Source: Tipula vernalis (taxonomy: Eukaryota; Arthropoda; Insecta; Diptera; Tipulidae). Taken from it: DNA of 64,000 nucleotides. Within the stretch, counting starts at the first letter, position 1. Every line of letters starts with the position of its first letter. Below are positions 11,170 through 23,533 of the stretch, piece by piece. The DNA is taken from the NCBI GenBank assembly GCA_958295665.1, contig OY282558.1:28789045-28853044 (forward strand), given 5' to 3'. Position numbers and translations under genes: made by a program. The notes below the pieces were generated by a model. That model did not search any database, was not told the origin of the DNA, and saw only the letters and a list, made by a program, of their open reading frames with translations.

Positions 11170-12365
11170 TAATTTCAAAATTTAAATCTGGAAATATGTA
11201 AATATGATTTAATTGCTTACATAGTATATTTATGCTAAATTGAGTTGCATGTAACTCTATTTAATTGTATTTGAATACAGCTTTGTTCGTAATATTAAAC
11301 GGATGTATTCGTAGATATATCTAGAGAATTGTGTTCATTTGGTTTCTCCTTTAAATCAGAATTAGTGTTGAAATATTCTGCAAAATGAAGATTTCCATTC
11401 TAATTTTAATATTAAAACTCCACTTTTCAGATTCTTGCCATTTTGCAAAGCCCGTGAATTCATGGAATCTTCATATTTATTTGTGTACAAATAAATTTCG
11501 CTCTATTTTGAGTAAAAATTTATTCATAAAAAGTTTACTCCTGGGTCTATTAACTTGGCAATATATTTGAGAAATAACTTTCAGTTTATTAAATACAGTA
11601 AATACAGAATACATCTGGTTCCGAAAAGCTTAACTATAATGGAAAATCTAGTAATGACCCGAACTACCAAAACGAAATTAGAAATGATGAAATGTACTAA
11701 TATAGTATATCACATTTAAAATTTAAAAGCTTCTTGCGTTAAGTATAACTACACACTAATAAAATCGATATATTATATACTCGTACAATGGGATGGGAAT
11801 TGTAAATCCTTCGTAACCAATTTAATTATAAATAAAAGTATATTCCCTCATAAAATACGATATACGCATTCGTATTTAATATCCGGAGAAAGAACAAGAT
11901 AAAAATCAATAAAATCAAAATTTATTAATATATTTTTAAATTCATTGTCACGACATTATTTTTACATCTTTGAATAAAGAGAAGGTGATGGTATATAAAG
12001 GGGGAAATTTAAAATATGTTTTTATTGTCCCCAAAAGCCTATATTTTTATCGTTACACATAAACCGTCCGTCGATATACTAACACTTAACGGACCGTATA
12101 TGGACATGTATATTTACGTTTTTTCATGGTAACTTACTGACAGGCCACATAGACTTCCATTTGTGCATATTTTTTTTATCAATATGTGATTTTTTCTTCT
12201 GAATCTAATTATATATAATGATTGATTCAATTCGAGATTACATTTTGAATTTGAAATGAGACACATTGGTTTATGATGTAGATTGGTTTGTAGATTTTCG
12301 CTCTTTTGATGAAACTTCCCACTAGTTTTCGGATATATCCTGCGGTATTACATAAGTAACGCGTT
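11170..12365. other. Interval without a recognisable gene
   Basis: AT-rich sequence. A 61-codon frame at 11385-11570 plus begins with a hydrophobic stretch but has neither the family cysteines nor a convincing donor site, so it is not called as a gene. Confidence 0.5.
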
Positions 12366-12370
12366 GAAAT

Positions 12371-12650
12371 GGGCCTTCTAGAGAACAGAAGCCATAATCA
12401 TACGTCATAATTTTTTAGATGCTTTTTGGTATACCTTTTCATTGTTGGCCATAGGAATCCATAGTAAAAATGATGGTTTTTAGATTCAAGTTTTTCAATG
12501 AAAAAAGAAAAAATATTATAAAACTTTATATAAAAGTTTTCTACATATCTTTAACAACAAACTACATGAAGGCAATATTGGTATTAAATAAATGTTCATT
12601 GCAGAAATATTAAAATTAAATTATATCTGAAATATATTTTTCGAACCGGG
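12371..12650 (+). repeat. Interspersed repeat R1, truncated copy
   Basis: Begins GGGCCTTCTAGAGAACAGAAGCC and follows the first 280 bp of the R1 copy at 8285, including CATAGTAAAAATG and TTCAAGTTTTTCAATG, then stops. Confidence 0.8.
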
Positions 12651-13194
12651 AAGAGAATCAAAGGTATAGAGGAGATGTTAATATCAGAAATCTTACGGCA
12701 GTACTCGGTTCTGAACTCTTTCGAGAGAGCCAGGTGGCTCTTCGAAGCACCCAGCCAGATACGTGGGTTGTACTCCTTATTTTGATCATTTGAGTCAATT
12801 TTAAGCCTTCAAAATTTTGGGTAGTTCCTATGAATTAAAATAAAATTTGCATCGTTGTGAATATCCCAAGCAAAGAGATCATCTCTCTGCGAGAATGTTG
12901 TTTCGTGACGAAGCTGAAGATGTAAAAGATAAAAAGGAAGAAAGTGAACTGTAGTCAGCATAAGAATGAAATCGATTAAGAGGGAGTAGAAAAATCCCCC
13001 TTACTTTAAAAAGTAAGGAATGGATATCGTACCATAAATTCTATAATAGAAAACAAAGTTCTCCGTCGAAGAAAGCAGCATACCGGGATATGATATCATA
13101 ATTAAAAGGTCATTCTACTTTATTATAAAAAAATTATTATTTGATCGTATAAAATATCTATTAGTAAAAAAACAAAATCATTTATATTTAAAAG

Positions 13195-13505
13195 GGACAT
13201 AAAAAGTTTTATGGCGACAAACATTAGCCTCTAAAATAATAATTTGGCAACACAACTAATATTTTAGAACAAACACATGAGGGTACAAAAACATATTTAT
13301 GAATGACATATTAAATATTCTGGCGACAAACATTTGGCATTAAAATTAATAAATTGGCAACAGAAAAATAATTTTTAGAAAAAAAAAAAATATTGAGACA
13401 AACCATCAAATTTAATCGATACAAATTATTTAATATTTTTGATCTACGTATGTATGTATGTCTGCAAGGTTGACGAAGCAATTTTAAAAATAAATCTCTA
13501 ATTTA
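13195..13505 (+). repeat. Interspersed repeat R2, copy 1
   Basis: Contains GGCGACAAACATTTGGCATTAAAATT, AAATTGGCAACA and GTCTGCAAGGTTGACGAAGCA, all of which recur in order at 41185-41365. The first block is present twice inside this copy (13201 and 13321). No coding capacity. Confidence 0.8.
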
Positions 13506-13511
13506 ATTTAT

Positions 13512-13690
<179 letters not shown>

Positions 13691-13739
13691 TATATGTAAT
13701 ATGTGTACGTGTATTACTATATAATTATACAAATCTTTT

Positions 13740-15080
13740 TCGGTTTCCTCTTTTTTCGGGAAATGATTCAGAATTTTTCAGATGAAAAATAAATTTCATG
13801 GGATAAGTTTGTTTGGTTTTATGTTTTATCATATTGTTTGAATATAAAATTAAGGGGATTTATTATTTTGATTTTTTATCGGATTTGAATCTATTTCGGG
13901 ATAAATATTATATTGTTTTTTTTTTAAATATAAAATCATTCGAGAAACGTTTTTTGTTCGAGTAAAGTTCAATACGACGTGTATCTATTCGGTTGTTTTA
14001 TTTTTTGAAAAAGCTTATATATTTGATTGTTATCGAAAAAGTTTCTAACTCGGTAAGGAATGAGAACTTTAACAAAATATATTGATAGGATTTAAATGCT
14101 TTTAACACAGTTCCAGTTGATAGGTTTGGCGAAATTGTAGGTGCTGGATCATTTTGAAATATCAGATCAATAAATGCTTAATATTCCAGCCTCCGAAATG
14201 CGAATTTTAATGCATATTTTTTAAAATGTGCATTTTTCGTAATGTGCATTAATTTTCATTAAAATCGTTTGATTAATTAAAATTGAACATAGTATAACTT
14301 TCGGAAAGGGCCTAAGTATTATAAACACTGTAGTTTTATTCAAAATTATTTAAATGGCGGTTGAATAACAATAATTGTGACTTCAACTCATATGTGATTA
14401 CCTCCTGAATTTAAGCATATTAATTAGGAGAGGAAAAGAAATTAACTAAGATTCCCAAAAGTAAAGCATATCATAATTAATATTATTCTTATAAAGTTCT
14501 TACTAAAATCATTTTAATTTATCTTTGTGATAGTAATTAGAATTTAGCCATTGCATCTTTTAATAGTTTAAAAATATTAGTTTACAGTTTGAAAATTCTG
14601 TTTATGGCTGTACTCATATATCGACAACCAATTTTTAATTAGTTTAAGGTCCATCAACTTATCATTCTTCGTTCTTTCTTATTAGTGTTTTTTTAGACAC
14701 GACAGTAATTTGGATTATTATTTAAAACCTAAAATAACTTATTCTTTAACTTTCTTGTGCTGTGTGAATGTGACAAAAAAAAAACAAATTGTAAGATAAT
14801 TTGGCTGTGTTAGTAACTCGATTTGTATAGAATTTTGAGCGAGGCGAGAACCATAATAGGGGCATAAATTTCATAAAGTTTAACTTATTTATAAACTACA
14901 AACAGTTACAATTGGGTTAGGAAGCAAATCTAAATTTAATATAATGTTATGCCTTATTATTTAAATTACAGTCAAAGTGCGCTTGAAAAATGATAACCTT
15001 AAATATTTCGATTTTTCTTATCTGGATGCTTAATTAACAAAAAATATGTTTCGCATTATGCTCTTATTTCACTATATCTA
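13740..15080. other. Interval without a recognisable gene; upstream region of G1
   Basis: AT-rich sequence with no coding frame. It presumably contains the distal promoter of the gene at 15110. Confidence 0.5.
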
Positions 15081-15081
15081 T

Positions 15082-15087
15082 TCAGTC
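15082..15087 (+). promoter_or_regulatory. Candidate initiator (TCAGTC) of G1
   Basis: TCAGTC matches the arthropod initiator and lies 28 bp before the start codon at 15110. The neighbouring paralogue G2 has TCAGTT at the same distance. No clear TATA box is visible. Confidence 0.5.
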
Positions 15088-15109
15088 CATTAAAAAATTT
15101 CAAATCAAA

Positions 15110-16266
15110 ATGAAAGATTTGTTGGTGGTTTGCTTTATTTTGATGGCTTCAAATGGTGAGTTTTGATCAGAAATAGAGGTGCATTTAAATAAATTAAAAT
15201 ACAATTCTAATTATTGCAGGTTAAATTCTTTCATTAATGTAATATTAATTTTAAAAAAATATTTGCCAAGTTCTAGTTTCAAGTGTTGACTTTATCACAA
15301 CTTATTCGAAGATTACAAAAAAAAAAAAAAAAAATTTTTTTTCTTTTATATTAATATCACATTAATGAAAGATTTTAACATCATTATTTATTTGTGTTTT
15401 CAAATAAAAATAAAAAATATAATTATGTTAACCTGCAATAATTAAAATTGTGTTTTAATTAAATTTTAATTTATACCGTGATATGTAATAACGAATTATC
15501 ATTATTATAGTATTTAATTATCTAAATCACTTTTTGTTTAGTTCAGGCATTTAAAGATGAAGTAGGGGGCGAATGTGGGCAGGAATTTATGGTTTGTATT
15601 TCCACTTCTTGTTAAAAATAATAGCTTTAAAGCCATTTAACATTTTAGAGGATTGTTAAAGAAGCGCAAGGATGTAGTGGAGGTCAGGGTTATAATATTT
15701 TCAAAATTGATGAAACATTGGCAAAAGCTGCGACTGGAAATATTACAAAGTATCAAGTTCGGCGATACATTACAAATACTTGTCGTTTCGCAATTAATGA
15801 TACCGAATGTATTCGAAATATTAATTCGAATGCGGCTTGTGAAAATTCTTCAGTGGTTAAACTTATTTTAAATATTAATACGATTATAGAAACTCAAGTT
15901 GGTTTCTTGTGTAGTAATCCTCCAGATTCTTACAAATCTCGATATTCACAAATGATTAAAAGGGATGGTCCATATTGTATTGCCGCAAACCAAGAGCTTA
16001 AAACCTGTATGAAGACAGCTACTGACCAAATGGGATTAGGTCAGGTTGCGGAAGTACTAAAAGCTGATATGTGCGCGTAAGTTTATTGTTAACTAGCTCA
16101 TTGGATGATACAATTTCAGTATACACATTTGTTTTACAGGCTACTTAAAACACATGCCGAATGTGCTTTCCATTACGATCGCTGCAAAAACAAAAAGGTC
16201 AAACTGTATATGATGGATGTGTTGAATATTTTAAATGAAAAATATAATTGTTCGCCAGATGTGTAA
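15110..16266 (+). CDS. G1: secreted 12-Cys protein, 27 kDa hemolymph glycoprotein-like (DUF1397)
   Basis: Inferred exons 15110-15155, 15542-15591, 15649-16076 and 16140-16266 give 216 residues. A signal peptide (MKDLLVVCFILMASNG...VQA) should be cut near residue 18. The mature chain has twelve cysteines in the order seen across the cluster; C6-C8 read FLCSN, DGPYC and KTCMK, as in the insect DUF1397 family of hemolymph glycoproteins. N-glycosylation sites NIT, NDT and NSS are present. Introns a, b and d are kept and c is absent. Intron a is unusually long (386 bp) because it holds a fold-back insertion. The closest relative is G2, 170 bp downstream on the same strand. An extracellular carrier or structural role is an inference from the family; no ligand can be named. 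Confidence 0.9.
15193..15462. repeat. Fold-back insertion in intron a of G1
   Basis: TTAAAATACAATTCTAATT followed by ATTGCAGGTTAA (15195-15222) is matched in inverse by GTTAACCTGCAATAATT and following bases (15427-15460). Inner blocks (TTCTTTCATTAATGT / ACATTAATGAAAGA) are inverted too. It explains why this intron is 386 bp when the others in the cluster are 52-70 bp. Confidence 0.75.
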
Positions 16267-16407
16267 TGATTATTTTATGTATGAAAAAAGACTTTTTTTG
16301 GTAAATACAAAAATGTCTTATCTAAAGCTGATAACCTAGTGTCGTTATTAGTAAAATTTGCTCTTATCATAAATAACATTAAATTTAAACTTGTGCTAAT
16401 TCTATCG

Positions 16408-16413
16408 TCAGTT
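16408..16413 (+). promoter_or_regulatory. Candidate initiator (TCAGTT) of G2
   Basis: TCAGTT lies 28 bp upstream of the start codon at 16436, at the same spacing as in G1. Confidence 0.45.
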
Positions 16414-16435
16414 CTTAATTACAACTCATTATAAA

Positions 16436-17183
16436 ATGTATACTAATTTTGCGTTTGTCTTGCTTTTGATAGCAAGTCCTTCTGGTAAGTCTAAACTTAC
16501 GTAGTTATTGAAATAAATTTACAATAAAATTATCTAAATACAGTTTTTGCTCAATCCGACGAAGAATGCCACCTTGAATTTATAAGTGTCTTGGAACAAA
16601 CGCAAGCCTGTAATCCCGGAAATGGTTACAGCTTATTCGATATCGAACCCACGTTTACTAAGACAGCGGTTGGAAATTTGTCAAAATATCAACTACGTCG
16701 ATATATACGAAACACGTGTCGTACTGCTTTCAATGACACGCAATGTGCTCGAAATATACCTGTAGCACCGCAGTGTCAACATCTACCTCAAATACAATTC
16801 TTCAGTAATTTAATTATAATAATGACAACACAAGTTGAATATTTGTGTAGTGTACCACCTGGACAAAGCCATGTACGATATTTGGATTGGATTAAAAGTG
16901 ATGGGCCATACTGTTCGGCCTCTAATCAAGCGATTGATTTTTGTATCAATAATGGAAAAGAGAAACTTGGATTGACAGAAGATAATAATAGTCTAACTGC
17001 AAATGTTTGCACGTAAGAATTTACTTATTTATGATAATCAAAATTTTAATCGATATTTCAATTTTTAGAATGATTCAAATACAAAATGAATGTTCTTCGC
17101 TTTATCGACTGTGCAAAAATAAAAAGGTTTTCCAGTACATGACAGAAATTTCGCAGATCCTTACCGAACTTTATAATTGTTAA
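16436..17183 (+). CDS. G2: secreted 12-Cys protein, DUF1397-like
   Basis: Exons 16436-16484, 16544-17012 and 17069-17183 give 210 residues. The signal peptide MYTNFAFVLLLIASPSG...VFA should be cut near residue 20. All twelve cysteines are present (EECH, QACN, NTCR, TQCA, PQCQ, YLCS, DGPYC, DFCI, NVCT, NECS, RLCK, YNC). It is the sister of G1, shown by shared blocks such as KYQ(V/L)RRYI and C-(K)NKKV near the C-terminus. N-glycosylation sites NLS and NDT align with those of G1. Intron b, present in G1, is missing here: the reading frame runs straight through the homologous position. Introns a and d are kept. Confidence 0.9.
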
Positions 17184-19965
17184 GTAAATTTTTTGTGCAT
17201 ATACAACAAATTTAATACTATATTTTAAACATTTTGATTATGCGAAAGTTTTTACAATTTCTCAAACTTTGATGAAATTTTTTCTTAAATATAATAAATA
17301 CAAAATTATCAGCTCTTATATCAAGTTTGGATGAATTTTTCATTAAAAATGCGATATAGTTTACGTGACCCAAAAATGTAAGTCAAAGTTAAAGGATAAT
17401 GACCCTTATCAGATAAAACCAACATCAATTTCGAACATTTTCTAACCGTGGAAGCTCTTACTAAACGAGTAGTTATTCAGAAAACAAAAATATTTTTTTA
17501 AATATCGTCGGCGAGAAATGCAAAGTGTGTAAGTCCAAAAACAATTGTTTTTAGGAAAATTCTCCGTATTGTCTTTAGGCAAATACTTATTTTCTTCCCA
17601 AATTTCTTCACCTTAACGTAATTTTTTATGATATTTTTAAATGGCGATTGTTGCACAATGGAGGACTCTTTCTTTTGATATGAAAAACGCAAAATTGGAA
17701 AAGATGGACTTACGCACATTCTGCATTTGTCGATTCTGCTAACTTAAATATTATCAAAATATATTCTCAAAGTAAAGGTAATGCCAAATATATAAGGGAT
17801 CAACAGACGTAGGCCGAGAAAATAAACTTGTTAAGAAAGAGAAGAAGTTAAGAAAATAGGTAAATCTAGCCGATGTAGGAATACTTTTAAGGTATTTTCA
17901 TATCAGGCTATTTTTACGAGTAAAAATGTTTTATAAAGAGCTCAACGAATCCCTTGCAACATATTTTTCTCATTAACAACAGTTCAGCCATTATCGGAAT
18001 ATATATAATAATATAACGCACGGCGAGTCGAATGAAAAAAATCCCTCTTCGAATGAGAAAAATCATTTTATGTTTCTCCAGTTTTATAAAGAGCTCCTTG
18101 AGTCGCTTGTAACGTTTTTTGTCCCTTTTGTACCCATCGATATATTACCGAGATAAAAACGTGAAAACATCTGGTTCTTTTTCTCCATTTCAATGGGGGC
18201 GATTTTCAAAAATAAAATTTCTTTTATAAAGATCTCGTGAAACCACGTGAATGGTAACGTTTTTTGTATGAACCACACACAATTCAAATTTCGGCACACA
18301 ATTGGGGTGAAACAAATAAACGCAGCCACAGATTTTACAATATTTTATTTATTTGATTTTGTTGTATTTTATTTTTATTAAAAAACGGTTTTATTAATAA
18401 AATACAATCAAACAAATATACAACGCAAGGTGTCTAAAAATTAGTTGGGCCTCAAACCATTAATCGGTGGTGAGTAACTTTGCTCACAATGCTCAACATT
18501 AGATGACACATAATATGTATATACGTGTAGAATTCAATTTTTATTACAATTTTTTGTTTCAAAATAAAAAAGGTAAACAAAAATTTATTGCAACAAAAAA
18601 TAATTGGTGTAAGCAATTATACATAAATGGAAATATGTATAATATATATGTGTATGTACATACATATGTGAAGCAATGATAATTTGGATTTTACATCAGG
18701 TAAGTATAACAATTAAATTTTTTGAACAATTTTGAAATTATAATTCTGGAACAGACGTTTTATTTTGTCATAAAGTTTTTTTATATATGGAATGGCGAAA
18801 AAGTTTGTGGTGAGCAAATGTTCTTCGAAGAGGATAGACGTGTTTTTTCTATCCTCTTAAAAATTTAATTTTATTTTATTTTTTATTTTTTTTGTGTTTT
18901 ATTTATGTATTGTTATGTATATGCTTTAAATACATATGTGTATTAAATACATTTTAATTATAATTTTAATTCTATTCAATTCAATTTTAGTGAAATAATA
19001 ATTAAAGTATAATTTTGGAAAATGCAATCCACCGGGATGCATTTTCAGGCAATATTTTATATATATAGCTAAAGAAATCAAAATTCTTGATTTCTTGATT
19101 AAGTGCATGATTTTAACTTTTGTGTGTTTGTACATGAAATGTAATTACTAAAATCTAATAATTGGATCGTATTAAATTGATTTAATTTCTTATCTGATTT
19201 TATTTTTACGCTTACTTGAATGTGTTCTTGTGTTTTATTTTATGTACATTCGACACAAATATATTCTTGAAGCTTGATACATAGCAAAACCAACAAAAAT
19301 GTTTATACAGGCTGTCTCGTTCGCTCTTACACAACGAAAATTTTAGTGTATTCGACTCAAATAGGATTCTTATACTTCGTATAATAGAGTAAGTTTGAGT
19401 CGAATCGGAAACCGCCTTATATAATCCATATCAAATAATTTATTTAGGTATCATTAATTTTTTACAGGTTATTATAAATTGCATTAAATTTAATTTAATT
19501 AATTTAATTAATATTAAAAGATTATAAATTATCTATACTATATAAATAAAATACTAATTTGGAAATATTAATTTTGAGTTGAATTGAGATTTGGTTTACA
19601 ACACATAATGACGTATTTATTTATGCATGCCAAATTTCGATTAAACGAATGTGAACAATGTGGAATTGTGTTAAAGCAAATCGAGAGGCTAAATGTATTG
19701 TACTTAATTATTAACTTAATGGATTTATTGAAGTTTAGGTTGCAGTTTTCACATACAAAATTCAATATTACTTATATGGCACACCGATAAATTTTTAAGA
19801 AAATATTGTTTCAATTTCCTTTCATTGATTTATTATTTTACTTACTTTGCATGCTCGATTTTGCAAGGTAATATGTCCACAAACGGAGTTGAAGTTTTAT
19901 GGGAGTATATAAGTAATAAATGTCGAAGTTGTTGATTTTTTTTGTCTTAATTATGTCAACAGGAT
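17184..19965. other. Interval without a recognisable gene
   Basis: AT-rich sequence with only short random frames (up to 81 codons at 18084-18329 minus). It holds an inverted repeat near 18336-18420 (TGTATTTTATTTTTATTAAAA against TTTTATTAATAAAATACA) and TACATATGTA-type microsatellite bits near 18655. Confidence 0.5.
18336..18420. repeat. AT-rich palindrome
   Basis: Arms TTGTATTTTATTTTTATT and AATAAAATACAA around AAAAACGGTTTT. It could be a short fold-back element or simply hairpin-forming AT-rich DNA. Confidence 0.6.
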
Positions 19966-19969
19966 TAGT

Positions 19970-20915
19970 AAAACTACAACATTAATAATAATAATAATTT
20001 TTGATGTCCTGATTTAGATTTAAGGAATCCTGAGTTCTGGCATTGGATTCCAGGGGAACGAGCATCTAATCTTGTAGTTAAAATGAGCTGTCTTATGCTA
20101 ACTTGTTTATCATTTATTGCACTAATAATTTACTAAATATTAATTGCTTAGGAGTCTGCAAACGGGTTGAATCTGTCCCAACTAATAACCATATCCTATT
20201 CATTGGTTTTGGTATGTGTAAATGTGTTATAATAATTATTCATTTAAATAATAAAATTTGGTATTATGGTGATTTATTTATTAATTAAATTTAGTTTTCA
20301 GAGTTGCCTGGGAATTTTTATACTAATTTTATTTGTTGATTCTTGATATACTTATATTACCTAATTGAATTATTGAGGAGTCTAGGATGTTGTGGTGCTG
20401 TAACATTATCATTTTTTAAATCATTTTATACAAAATTTATGAAATAATTGAATTTATAAATATTTATTTTCTTTTTCTGGATCGGTAGGAAATTGATGAT
20501 TAGTTTTAAGTTAAATTTTATGTTTAAATGGTTTTTAACGTTTATTTTAATTTTTGTTGCAATACGCAATAATTAATTAATTAGATATAAAAGGACCATG
20601 AATAATGAAATAAGCGCTGTTATTTTAAAGTTTTCTTAATTATTTTATGAGGTAAATTAATGAAAGGCGGACAGGGGTGAAATTACAACATTAATTAAGT
20701 CCTGTTTTAGATTTAGGGTGTCCTGAGTATCCGGCCCTGGATTCCAGAGAAATGATCATCTAATAATGTAGTTAGATTGTGCTGTCTTGTACTAACCTAT
20801 TTATTATATATTGTACTAATAATTTACTAACTATCGATCGCATTGGTGTCTGTAACCGGGTCCAGTCTGTCCAAACTAATAATCCTATCCTATCCTTCGA
20901 TTTTGTTATGTGTAT
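19970..20915 (+). repeat. Pair of direct repeats of about 240 bp
   Basis: The unit at 19970-20217 (ACAACATTAAT, GATTTAGATTTA, TGAGTTCTGGCATTGGATTCC, CTAATAATTTACTAA, GAATCTGTCC) recurs in diverged form at 20680-20915. The copies are 710 bp apart. No coding sequence seen. Confidence 0.7.
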
Positions 20916-21109
20916 ACGGGTGTACGGTGTTAAAATTACCTTTTTTTGTTAATTTTTCGGGATATTGGTAAAGCACTAATGAATCTTTTAGAATTTTTAA
21001 ACTTTGTTTGTGAGATTAAGAATCGGAAAGCTTTATAATTTTTTGGGTTAAAATTTGTATAGTGTTAATTTTAGAAGTGATGGGGAGCCAAGAGTGAAAA
21101 TTTATATAT

Positions 21110-21432
21110 CTGCCTGACTAGGTATCTTTATGATATCAATCACAAGAAATTATACCATTTGGTTTGTGAATTCCCAAACTGTCCAAAAAGGCAATTTTGT
21201 TATCTACTTCTTTTTCTAGAGTAAATTTTATTCTATTATTTGCTGAATTAAACGCTTCTAAAAAATAATCGATTTTATTTATCGGTACCGCAGTAATTAT
21301 GTCGTCCATATTTCTAAAGTAGAATTACGGTTGAAAGTCTAAAGAGTTTATCACTGAATTTTCTAAATTTTCCATTACTAAATTTGCTAATATGGGACTT
21401 ATGGGAGAACCCATAGGGGAGCCAAAAGGTTG
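21110..21432 (-). pseudogene. Penelope-like element reverse transcriptase remnant
   Basis: The minus strand from 21432 gives QPFGSPMGSPISPILANLVM, then MDDIITAVP (palm MDDI), FNSANNRIKFTLEKE, NKIAFLD and YHKDT. These are the signature blocks of Penelope-like reverse transcriptases. Internal stops make it non-functional. A GIY-YIG endonuclease piece lies at higher coordinates on the same strand, so the domain order is reversed relative to one element; tandem or rearranged copies are the likely explanation. Confidence 0.85.
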
Positions 21433-21589
21433 TTATAAATTTTTCGAAAAATTGTCTAGGCTGTGCTTTCAAAAAGGAACTGAATTGGGGTTGAAAGCTC
21501 AAGCTTAAATATGCTAAAATTAAGAGCCCTGTACCAATAAAATAATTTTGTTTATACATATAAATTAGTGTTTTTATATTTATGAGCCA

Positions 21590-21672
21590 ATTAATATTTA
21601 TAAATTAAACAATTTTTATCTGGTTTAGGGCCTCTTTTTTATTTTTTTTATACTAATTAAAGCTTTAGCTTT
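21590..21672 (-). repeat. Inverted repeat of the Penelope-like locus, left arm
   Basis: The reverse complement reads GGTTCGAAAGCTAAAGC, TAATTAGTA, GAGGCCCTAAACCAGATAAA, matching the plus strand at 22240-22325. The two arms flank the endonuclease piece and may be Penelope terminal repeats in inverted orientation. Confidence 0.75.
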
Positions 21673-21939
21673 CGAACCCTATTCGGGTTCGAAAATCAAA
21701 TATATCAAAAAATTCCTTCTTTTGTATGTACATAGACCAAAAATTAAAGCAATCACAAATTTTTATTAAAACCGATTTTTCATGGAAACGTCCAGCTATG
21801 TATTTTCGAAAAAAAACCTTGCTAATGCGTTTTCATATAACAAAGGTGTTACATTTGAATAAAAATAAAGTTGCGTGAGGCAAAAAAAATTTAGATGAAG
21901 AAATCATAAGAGTTGCCAATATAAGCGTAATCTTCAATG

Positions 21940-22195
21940 ATATTTATTGAATTTGTACTTGATTTAATTTGCAGCATTTCCAAAATTTATCTTTTTCTAT
22001 ATTTTTTTTGTTTCTCGAGAATTTTTATGTTATCTAAACTGATTTGATGGTTTGCATTTTTCAGATGTCGTGTAAGTGCACTAATAATTAAATTTTGATC
22101 TTTATTTATGTCACTATGGTGTTGGTAATTTTTTTATTCTAAAAATTGTTTCGTCTGTCCTGTGTAGGTAGCGTTGCAAACAACGTTTCATTGTT
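21940..22195 (-). pseudogene. Penelope-type GIY-YIG endonuclease remnant
   Basis: The minus strand from 22195 gives VVCNATYTGQT (the GIY-YIG-like core), a stop, then SALTRHLKNANHQI, DNIKILEKQ and ILEMLQIK. This matches the C-terminal endonuclease of Penelope-like elements. Broken by several stops. Confidence 0.8.
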
Positions 22196-22239
22196 TCTTT
22201 AATTTTAGAAAACAAGTTGTTGTTTAAGCTTGTAGCTGC

Positions 22240-22325
22240 ACAATGGGGTTCTAAAGCTAACGCTATAATTAGTACAAAAAAAAAAATTAAAAAGGAACCC
22301 TAAACCAAATAAAAATTGTTTAATT
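22240..22325 (+). repeat. Inverted repeat of the Penelope-like locus, right arm
   Basis: GGTTCTAAAGCTAACGC, TAATTAGTAC and GGAACCCTAAACCAAATAAA form the inverse match of 21590-21672. Confidence 0.75.
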
Positions 22326-22329
22326 TGTT

Positions 22330-23105
22330 TATACATAATTATTATTGCTTTATACACATACACATATGTACACTACATATGTATGTACTGTATAATTCAA
22401 ACAATGGAGAACAACAACAAATTATAACAATAATTAATTAAATACGTATATTATGTAAAGTTCACTTCGAGTTCATTGCTAATTTTTTGTGGGCAGAACG
22501 GTGGGTTAATAATAGGAGCAGGAGGATGCTGAATGATGCAGTTATAATGACAATAATTTTTCCAAGCTTAAAATAAATTTCGTTAACCAAATTGATATAA
22601 TAAAATACATTTATTAAAGCCACAAAAGCAAATAAATTTTAATTTATCAAATTTGTATCATTTATGAACTGTTTTTTAGTGTAATTATATTAGTGCGGGT
22701 CTAGATGATTTTAAAAATGATAATGAATAAACTTTTAAATTGGAATACATTTTTTATATTATAATCGAAAATTGAATTGTTTTTATTATTGTAAAATTTT
22801 AATTATTAATTAAATTTTATGTATTGTAATTAATTGAATTATAATTATTTTAATTTAAATGAATATAGTTTCCAAATGAATTGGAATGAAAGTTTCCAAG
22901 TGAATTGGAATGAAAGTTTCCAAGTGTATTTTCAGGCGCGTAAAATATTTTCTGGTACAAGTATTTTTCATTGATAAAATTTTAATCAAAAATATTCAAT
23001 TTTACATTGGTTATTATGGGAAATCGTAAAATGTATTCCCCTTAAATTAAGCTTCTTTTAAAATTGGTCTGAAGCTGATAGTTTGTATATCTAAGTGCTT
23101 TGGTA
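22330..23105. other. Interval without a recognisable gene
   Basis: AT-rich sequence. A short tandem motif (GAATTGGAATGAAAGTTTCCAA) occurs about two and a half times near 22868-22926. No gene seen. Confidence 0.5.
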
Positions 23106-23109
23106 AAAC

Positions 23110-23410
23110 AAAAATTTATGGAACTTTATTTTTTTATTGTAGTTATTTTTTAAGATACAGGGTGTTAAATATTTAAAATTGCTTTATATTTATTGCTATA
23201 GAAAAAAAAACTAAACAAAAGATATGGGAGAAAATTCAAAAAGAATCCCTATTCATTTATCTTTAAAATGAGCCCAATTTTATAATTTTCGGATACTTTG
23301 ATTTGTTTTCTATAGCAATAACTACAACACCAAGTGCATGAATTTTTTAAATATTTGACACCCTGTTTCTTAAAAAACAAAAACAACAAAAAAATTATTT
23401 TCCATGAATA
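23110..23410. mobile_element. Small fold-back element
   Basis: The left arm 23120-23210 (GTAGTTATTTTTTAAGATAC, AGGGTGTTAAATATTT, TTGCTATAGAAAA) is matched in inverse at about 23300-23400 (TTTTCTATAGCAATAACTAC, AAATATTTGACACCCTG). No coding content. Confidence 0.7.
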
Positions 23411-23517
23411 TTTTGTTTAACTAAGTAGTGCTACAAATTCAAAACATAAAAATCCAAAAATTAAAACATGACTTCCAAAAATATGTGATTTGACGTATTT
23501 TTCACCATATATTACCA
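23232..23517 (+). repeat. Interspersed repeat R3, copy 1
   Basis: TCTTTAAAATGAGCCC, TTTTCGGAT, CATTCAAAACATAAAAATC-like blocks and GACGTATTTTTCACCATATAT recur in the same order at 52470-52760. Confidence 0.75.
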
Positions 23518-23533
23518 CAGAATATATCTCATT

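Noticed and set aside
11385..11570. 61-codon plus frame with hydrophobic start (MKISILILILKL...)
   Set aside because: The hydrophobic start is typical of AT-rich codons; there is no family cysteine spacing and no supported second exon.
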